From: Aphanomyces cochlioides
Taxonomy: Eukaryota > Oomycota > Saprolegniomycetes > Saprolegniales > Verrucalvaceae
Direction of reading: 5' to 3'
Length of the DNA: 64,000 bases
Assembly: GCA_019828595.1 (NCBI GenBank)
Contig: JAHQRK010000009.1
Location: 2,418,001 to 2,482,000 of the forward strand
Made by a program: the position numbers and the translations under genes. Positions 63,161-64,000 of this stretch are shown in pieces. The notes under the pieces were generated by a model. That model saw nothing but the letters and a program-made list of their open reading frames with translations, did no database searches and was not told the origin of the DNA. Numbering within the stretch: the first letter of the stretch is position 1; every line of letters begins with the position of its first letter.

Positions 63161-64000
63161 ATGCCAGTACACCGTCCCGACCACTGGGCGGCGATGCTGT
63201 GTGACGATGAAGACGTTTCGGCAGACGAACTGCTCTTTGAGGCCTCTTTCACCGGCGATTTGGCCAGTCTACGCACACAGCTGAGTCTTGGCGCCGATGT
63301 CAACTGGAGAAACTACGTACGATCAATGGACCACGTTGACTTGACCCCATGCGTTTGATAGGTAATGATGACGCCACTGCACATGGCTTCAGTCGTTGGC
63401 AATGTCCATGTGATCAAGGAATTGCTCGCTCATGGCGCAAATCATGACCTGAATGAACATGCACAGAAGACGCTCAATTTTGTCCATGGCAAAGTTCTTT
63501 GGATAGATGGAACACACGCCGCTGCTTCTTGCAGCACGAGAAGGACAACTCGAAGTGGTCAAAGAGTTACTAGCTCAAGGAGCTTCCTTGCATGCGTACA
63601 ATGAGGTAATTGACCCAACAGAGTGCTCAATAATGACCGTGCTGCTCTTATAGTTCGGTGAAAAATCGTTGCACCTTGCGGCAAGGAATAAGCACTTCGA
63701 CGTTATGAAAGTGTTGATAGCTCATGGTGCTCCTATTCCTCAAATTGACAAGGTAAATGGTAAATCTTGAGCCTTTGAATGCTCATGGAGTTCTAGGAAG
63801 GCAGAACTGCAATGTACTGGGCTGTCTACCACGGTTGAAAAGATTTGGTCAAGGAACTCTTCGCCCTCGGAGCTACTGTGGGCAACGAGACAGAGGTACG
63901 ATGCACTCCAAAGCTGGAACTTTATGTTTGCGTCACTAGGAAGAGATGCCAGCCCTCTTTGGCGCTGTCATATGTGGTCATTTAAACTTGGTCAAGCTCT
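63161..64000 (+). pseudogene. Ankyrin-repeat family copy F, partial at window edge, with stop
   Basis: Exons 63161-63316, 63362-63460, 63507-63605, 63654-63752, 63797-63895 and 63940 onward follow the family plan, starting with a longer leader (MPVHRPDHWAAMLCDDEDV) and ELLFEASFTGDLASLR. The donor after exon 2 is GC rather than GT (NEH then GCACAG). Exon 5 reads TAMYWAVYHG then TGA at 63836-63838 where relatives have Arg, so the protein would stop after four and a half repeats. It keeps the Trp codon that is TAG in copies A and B. The gene runs past the window end, so later repair cannot be judged. Confidence 0.7.

Overview
The window is eukaryotic and fits an oomycete of the Saprolegniales best, most likely an Aphanomyces-like species; this is inferred, since no marker gene is present. 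The grounds are: membrane-anchored TKL kinases with Thr/Ser/Pro-rich ectodomains; secreted four-cysteine modules resembling elicitins on mucin-like stalks; genes cut by very small introns (36-66 nt, mostly 42-48, GT...TAG); a stramenopile-type Crypton tyrosine recombinase; and short tracts resembling a degenerate CCCTAAA telomere repeat.

Layout. 1-8.5 kb: a mitochondrial inner-membrane-protease-like remnant, then three receptor-like TKL kinases. The first two are convergent and overlap by 57 coding bases; the second has a beta/gamma-crystallin-like ectodomain; the third has an in-frame stop upstream of its present start. 9.2-12.5 kb: a casein kinase 1 (2 exons) and a Ulp1-type SUMO protease (7 exons), both on the minus strand. 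13.3-16.1 kb: a 19-exon ankyrin protein with almost exactly one repeat per exon. 18.3-26.4 kb: four paralogous membrane proteins (two on plus, two on minus) with paired four-cysteine modules, one C-terminal membrane helix and the same acidic dileucine tail. 27.5-31 kb: two inverted LTR-like arms flanking a dead mariner element. 32.1-32.9 kb: a heat-shock-factor-type regulator with a CCAAT-containing palindrome upstream.

33.4-37 kb and 60-64 kb: two halves of one tandem ankyrin family (copies A-C and D-F) on the plus strand, separated by about 23 kb of mostly nested and broken transposons: Crypton, MITEs, Ty3/gypsy fragments, an IS630/Tc1-like transposase, a truncated Ty1/copia element carrying an OTU-protease insertion and a MITE, gypsy pol, and a second mariner. 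One two-exon gene of unknown function (44.8-45.8 kb) sits inside this block.

The host genes fall into surface sensing/adhesion (kinases, four-cysteine proteins), intracellular signalling (CK1, SUMO protease, HSF) and a fast-evolving ankyrin family. Some ankyrin copies (A, D) look intact, while B, C and F carry lesions and E has a damaged splice donor. Splice sites and frames were read by hand, so exon ends may be off by a base. No tRNA, rRNA or CRISPR array was recognised.
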